Shown: piece after piece, positions 44,447 to 47,927 of the stretch
Numbering within the stretch: position 1 is the stretch's first letter
How the letters are laid out: every line of letters starts with the position of its first letter
IMG/VR virus record: IMGVR_UViG_3300027720_000010
Span: 1 to 47,927 of that record
Strand: one strand, 5' to 3'
Length of the DNA stretch: 47,927 nt
DNA from: a virus
Translations under genes and position numbers: made by a program
Notes under the pieces: generated by a model
What the model saw: the letters and a program-made list of their open reading frames with translations, nothing else
Told to the model about the DNA's origin: nothing
The model's database searches: none

Positions 44447-46198
44447 ATGTCTTTAACAAGAGAACAGGTTTTATTGGAATATGGGAAGTGTATGAAGAGT
44501 ACACCTTATGCATTGAAAACTTATTTACAAACTTACGATAATACCGTATCAAAATATGTTCCTCTTGAATTATTTCCAGACCAACAAACTTTGATTGAGG
44601 ACTATGAAAATTTTAATGAAAACATTGCTTTAAAATATCGTCAAGCTGGAGTATCAACCGTAACGGCCGCTTGGGCATCGAAAAAACTAGCATTTGCAAA
44701 GAAAACAAAACCTGAAAAGATTTTGATTATTGCAAACAAACTTGACACTGCCGTTGAAATGGCGAACAAAGTTAGAGGATTTACTGAACAATGGCCATCT
44801 TGGACAGGTATTGGGTTTTCCGCTGAAAAGAATTCACAAAGACACTTTAAATTAAATAATGGATGTGAAGTTAAGGCAGTTGCAACATCAAAGGATGCTC
44901 TCAGAGGTTATACTCCAACCATATTAATATTTGACGAAGCCGCATATATCGAAGCTGATTCTGACTTTTGGGCCGCTTGTATGGCATCACTTTCAACAGG
45001 AGGTAAGGTAATTGTTATATCTACACCAAACGGATTTGACCCAATATATTATGAAATCTATGACCAAGCTCTTCGTAACATGAATGAGTTTAAGGTTTCG
45101 GAGATGGTATGGTTTAAAGACCCAAGATATGCGAAAGATTTATCTCTTATAAAAGTTAATGATGTTATCCACTTTTATTTGAATAGAGATGAATATCCTG
45201 ATGTGGAATCAATTGATTATTCTACAATACCATTTAAAGAAAGAAATTTTGAGGATGTAAAATCACTCATTAATCAAGGGTATAAACCTACTTCTTCTTG
45301 GTATGAGTCGATGGTTAAAAAATTAAAGTACGACAGAAGAAAGGTTAACCAAGAATTGGAGTGTAAATTCCTTGGGTCTGGTGACAATGTATTTGATGCT
45401 GAAATGCTCCAGAACTATAGAGAGAATATGATAAAGGAACCAACCAATAAAATGATGGGAGGTTCAATTTGGATTTGGAAGGAGCCAGTTATTGGTCACA
45501 AATATATAATGGGAGTTGACGTTAGTCGTGGAGACTCTGAAGACTTTTCATCTATACAGATTATTGATTTTAATGAAAGGGAACAAGTGTTTGAATACGT
45601 TGGTAAAATTCCTCCTGATACACTTGCTGAGGTCGGTTATAAGTGGGCAAATATGTATTCAGCTTTTATTGTTATCGATATAACGGGTGGAATGGGAGTT
45701 ACAACGGCAAGAAAACTACAAGAATTAGGATATAAAGATTTATATGTTGATGGAGTTGACCATTTTAATAAATGGAAATATGACCCAAAAACTGCGGATA
45801 AAATACCAGGAATAAATTTCAACAACAAAAGAGTTCAAATTATTGCGTCTTTTGAGGAACATTTGAGACATGGGTTTAAAATTTATTCATCAAGACTTTT
45901 AAATGAAATGGGGACCTTTATATATATTAATGGAAGGCCTGACCACCAAAAAGGTCATCACGACGATTTAATTATGTCTTTATCAATGTGTACATATATT
46001 GCAGAGTCTTCATTTTCTTCAGTATCAAAGGTAACACAACACGCAAAGGCAATGCTTGAGTCATGGCAAGTTTCATCAAATACTAAAAGACATTCGGATT
46101 ATTTTAATCCAATTATTACAGATAATAAACAAGTTAATAATCAGCCTACAAAAAATGATTATATGAACTATAATTGGTTGTTTGGAGGGCTAAGATAA
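44447..46198 (+). CDS. Terminase large subunit (TerL, T4 gp17-like)
   Basis: 583 aa, normal length. The ATPase domain has a Walker A variant KYRQAGVST (64-71), like the SRQ-type loops of T4 gp17, and Walker B ILIFDEAAY with Asp163-Glu164, then a coupling motif VIVISTPNG. The nuclease domain has acidic residues in MGVDVSRGDSEDF (Asp358), FIVIDITGG (Asp411) and GHHDDLIMS (Asp506-507), which form an RNase H-like metal site. It pumps DNA into the prohead and cuts it. The T4-like TerL points to headful packaging. Its stop overlaps the next ATG by 1 bp. Confidence 0.97.
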   Translation: MSLTREQVLLEYGKCMKSTPYALKTYLQTYDNTVSKYVPLELFPDQQTLIEDYENFNENIALKYRQAGVSTVTAAWASKKLAFAKKTKPEKILIIANKLDTAVEMANKVRGFTEQWPSWTGIGFSAEKNSQRHFKLNNGCEVKAVATSKDALRGYTPTILIFDEAAYIEADSDFWAACMASLSTGGKVIVISTPNGFDPIYYEIYDQALRNMNEFKVSEMVWFKDPRYAKDLSLIKVNDVIHFYLNRDEYPDVESIDYSTIPFKERNFEDVKSLINQGYKPTSSWYESMVKKLKYDRRKVNQELECKFLGSGDNVFDAEMLQNYRENMIKEPTNKMMGGSIWIWKEPVIGHKYIMGVDVSRGDSEDFSSIQIIDFNEREQVFEYVGKIPPDTLAEVGYKWANMYSAFIVIDITGGMGVTTARKLQELGYKDLYVDGVDHFNKWKYDPKTADKIPGINFNNKRVQIIASFEEHLRHGFKIYSSRLLNEMGTFIYINGRPDHQKGHHDDLIMSLSMCTYIAESSFSSVSKVTQHAKAMLESWQVSSNTKRHSDYFNPIITDNKQVNNQPTKNDYMNYNWLFGGLR

Positions 46199-47927
46199 TG
46201 GGTTTAAATAGAAGACCAAAAACAGGTAGAAATTTTGACGGTTCAAAATTGTTAATTAATAACAATGGTATTAAGACCGTGCAACCAAAAATTTATGATA
46301 CAAATAAATCGGTAAATAATGTACCAGGAATAGTTGCAACACCGCCACCTACTCCAAGCATAACACCAACAAATACTATTACACCATCAATAACACCAAG
46401 TAATACTCCTACGCCATCAATAACACCAAGTAATACTCCTACGCCATCAATAACACCAACTAACACTCCAACAACCTCAATAACCCCCTCAATTACACCA
46501 ACGAATACACCAACCGCTTCTGTAACAAAGACACCTACAAATACACCTACCCAAACTCAAACCCCCACTGTTACTCCAAGTATTACACCAACAAATACTC
46601 CAACACCATCTGTAACTAAAACAGCAACACAAACTCCAACTGCCACTCAAACCCCTACCGTAACCCCAAGTATTACGCCAACAAATACTCCGACACCATC
46701 TGTAACAAAAACTCAAACTCCGACACCATCTGTAACAAAAACTCAAACTCCGACATTGACTCCCACCCCCTCAGTTACAAAGACAATAACTCCAACAGTT
46801 ACTCCCACCGTAACAAGAACACAAACACCAACCGTAACAAGAACACAAACACCAACAAATAGCGTAACTCCAACAAGTAGTATAACTCCAACTGTAACTC
46901 CAACAACCTCAATAACTCCTACAGTAACTCCAACAACCTCAATAACTCCTACAGTAACTAAAACTAAAACTCCAACTCCCACAGTTACAAAAACTCCTCC
47001 ACCTTGTGATTGTTACGTGGTTAATAACCCTTCATTTATTGAAAAACCAACAGTTTTCTTTGTAAGATGTAACGGGTCTAACAGTAGTTTTAATGCTGAA
47101 AATGGAGACAATTATTTCTGTTCTAGAACCTATCCTGTAGTTGGTGGTCCTGTAACTATAACATATTCTGGAGTCTGCTCGTCATTATGTGCCCCTCCTA
47201 CACCATCGGCTACTAAAACCCCAACCCCAACTTTGACTCCAACTAAAACTCCAACTAAAACTCCGACCCAAACTCCAACACCTTCAATAACTCCAACAAC
47301 AACACCGACAACAACACCAACACCTTCGGTAACTGAAACTAAAACTCCGACCCCAACAACAACAAAAACCCCAACAACGACACCAACTGCAACAGTAACA
47401 ACAAGTTGTTCTAAACCAGGTGGACTCACAACAATAGTAATTGGTTCATCTTGGTCAACCGCAGGGGGGGGATTTACTCAAGATATTTATGACTTACCAG
47501 ACGATGCAACCGCTTGCACCGCTTATAGTAATTATCAGTCTAATGCGGGGGCAACTTCTGCCGGACTATTTATTACAACGGCTTCTTTTGCATCTGGAGA
47601 AAGAGTGTACGATGATGGGACAACCTCATGTTTTTGCACAACACAAAATGGTAGATATTGGGTTAATTTAGTGAATCCGTCTATATTACCAAACCAATCA
47701 GATGGTGTTTATGTTGTTTTAATCACGGATTGTGTTATCCAAACAATATCAACTTGTGCTCCTACTACTCAAACAGCAACTGCGACTCCAACATCTACAC
47801 CAACACCAACATTAACTCCTTCTATAACCTCGACAAATACACCTACAGTTACTCGAACCCAAACTCAAACGCCAACAGTGACTCAAACGCCAACTCAAAC
47901 TCAAACGCCAACAGTCACAAGAACTCA
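46198..47927 (+). CDS. Giant Thr/Pro-repeat protein, 3' end outside window
   Basis: A stop-free frame runs from ATG 46198 (overlapping the TerL stop by 1 bp) to the window edge: 576 residues and still open. After about 50 ordinary residues there are two long mucin-like blocks (about 50-270 and 325-400) of short units such as SITPTNTPTPSVTKTQTPT, with nearly every residue Thr, Pro, Ser, Ile, Val or Gln. They alternate with folded modules rich in Cys and aromatics: one at about 270-325 (CDCYVV...CSSLCA) and one at about 402-520 (CSKPGG...CFCTTQNGRYWVNL...). A third repeat block is beginning at the end. This plan suits a long fibre or adhesin with stiff, perhaps glycosylated, stalks. Confidence 0.9.
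   Translation, partial: MGLNRRPKTGRNFDGSKLLINNNGIKTVQPKIYDTNKSVNNVPGIVATPPPTPSITPTNTITPSITPSNTPTPSITPSNTPTPSITPTNTPTTSITPSITPTNTPTASVTKTPTNTPTQTQTPTVTPSITPTNTPTPSVTKTATQTPTATQTPTVTPSITPTNTPTPSVTKTQTPTPSVTKTQTPTLTPTPSVTKTITPTVTPTVTRTQTPTVTRTQTPTNSVTPTSSITPTVTPTTSITPTVTPTTSITPTVTKTKTPTPTVTKTPPPCDCYVVNNPSFIEKPTVFFVRCNGSNSSFNAENGDNYFCSRTYPVVGGPVTITYSGVCSSLCAPPTPSATKTPTPTLTPTKTPTKTPTQTPTPSITPTTTPTTTPTPSVTETKTPTPTTTKTPTTTPTATVTTSCSKPGGLTTIVIGSSWSTAGGGFTQDIYDLPDDATACTAYSNYQSNAGATSAGLFITTASFASGERVYDDGTTSCFCTTQNGRYWVNLVNPSILPNQSDGVYVVLITDCVIQTISTCAPTTQTATATPTSTPTPTLTPSITSTNTPTVTRTQTQTPTVTQTPTQTQTPTVTRT
46345..46995 (+). repeat. Degenerate ACT/CCA low-complexity repeats (TPT stalk 1)
   Basis: Degenerate 12-36 bp repeats (for example encoding PSITPTNTPT, PSVTKTQTPT and PTVTPTTSIT) within the 46198 gene. 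Confidence 0.9.
47197..47400 (+). repeat. Degenerate repeats (TPT stalk 2)
   Basis: A second T/P-rich block after the first folded module; a third starts near 47760. Confidence 0.85.

Noticed and set aside
46489-47429. Long minus-strand open frames rich in Val/Gly or Cys/Ser opposite the Thr/Pro repeats
   Set aside because: They are mirror images of the ACT/CCA repeats of the + strand protein at 46198, with repeat-derived composition and no start signals.

Overview
The window is about 48 kb of AT-rich DNA from a large tailed bacteriophage (class Caudoviricetes) with T4-like packaging. The evidence is a T4 gp17-type large terminase (44447-46198), a lysis cassette, dense small ORFs of unknown function, and a large set of proteins whose N-termini look like T4-style capsid-targeting leaders ending in an [LIV]-x-E cleavage motif. 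The host is most likely a member of the Bacteroidota (probably Flavobacteriia-like). Several promoters match the Bacteroidota housekeeping form TTTG-N19-TATATTTG. Shine-Dalgarno sites are almost absent. Three secreted proteins have Gln directly after the predicted signal-peptide cleavage site.

Layout. 1-9850: many small hypothetical genes on the + strand, including a Cys-rich lipoprotein, two secreted or membrane proteins and several leader-bearing proteins. 9890-12790: minus-strand FKBP-type isomerase, a conserved phage protein and a stand-alone class II aminoacyl-tRNA-synthetase-like core, with a leader-bearing + gene between them. 12860-15320: PPK2 polyphosphate kinase and a muramidase-like protein, both with leaders. 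15318-17800: small hypotheticals, partly divergent. 17797-19024 (minus): lysis cassette (overlapping spanin-like pair plus holin-like protein) and a small basic protein. 19121-24390: membrane protein, DUF5872-like, cupin-like, HExxH metalloprotease, DUF4314-like and RmlC-like genes. 24390-30438: three very large consecutive proteins, likely virion/ejection proteins. 30427-34026: HNH endonuclease, a tRNA block with a gene flanked by perfect inverted repeats, a GAF-like membrane protein and a DnaJ-type zinc-finger protein. 34053-39423: leader-bearing amidase, a tmRNA gene, an M20-type peptidase and a ClpC-like unfoldase. 39516-47927: KTSC protein, nucleotidyltransferase, head/core-like structural genes, TerL and the start of a giant Thr/Pro-repeat protein that runs off the window.

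How the genes may work together. About 17 proteins of very different kinds (PPK2, amidase, muramidase, membrane proteins, huge proteins) share a short N-terminal leader ending in [LIV]-x-E. In T4 such a leader routes internal proteins into the prohead and is removed by the prohead protease. I infer that this phage packages a large protein cargo. A tmRNA, a ClpC without N-domain but with a ClpP-docking IGF loop, and a peptidase lie within 4.5 kb and may form a phage-encoded tag-and-degrade module. Two promoter classes are visible: host-type (TAnnTTTG), used for tRNAs, tmRNA and a few genes, and a TATTTAT[AT] motif 5-36 nt before about 25 start codons, probably phage-specific (late). Where it lies 5-6 nt from the ATG, transcripts would be nearly leaderless. 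The functional links are inferences; the motifs and gene calls are read directly from the sequence.
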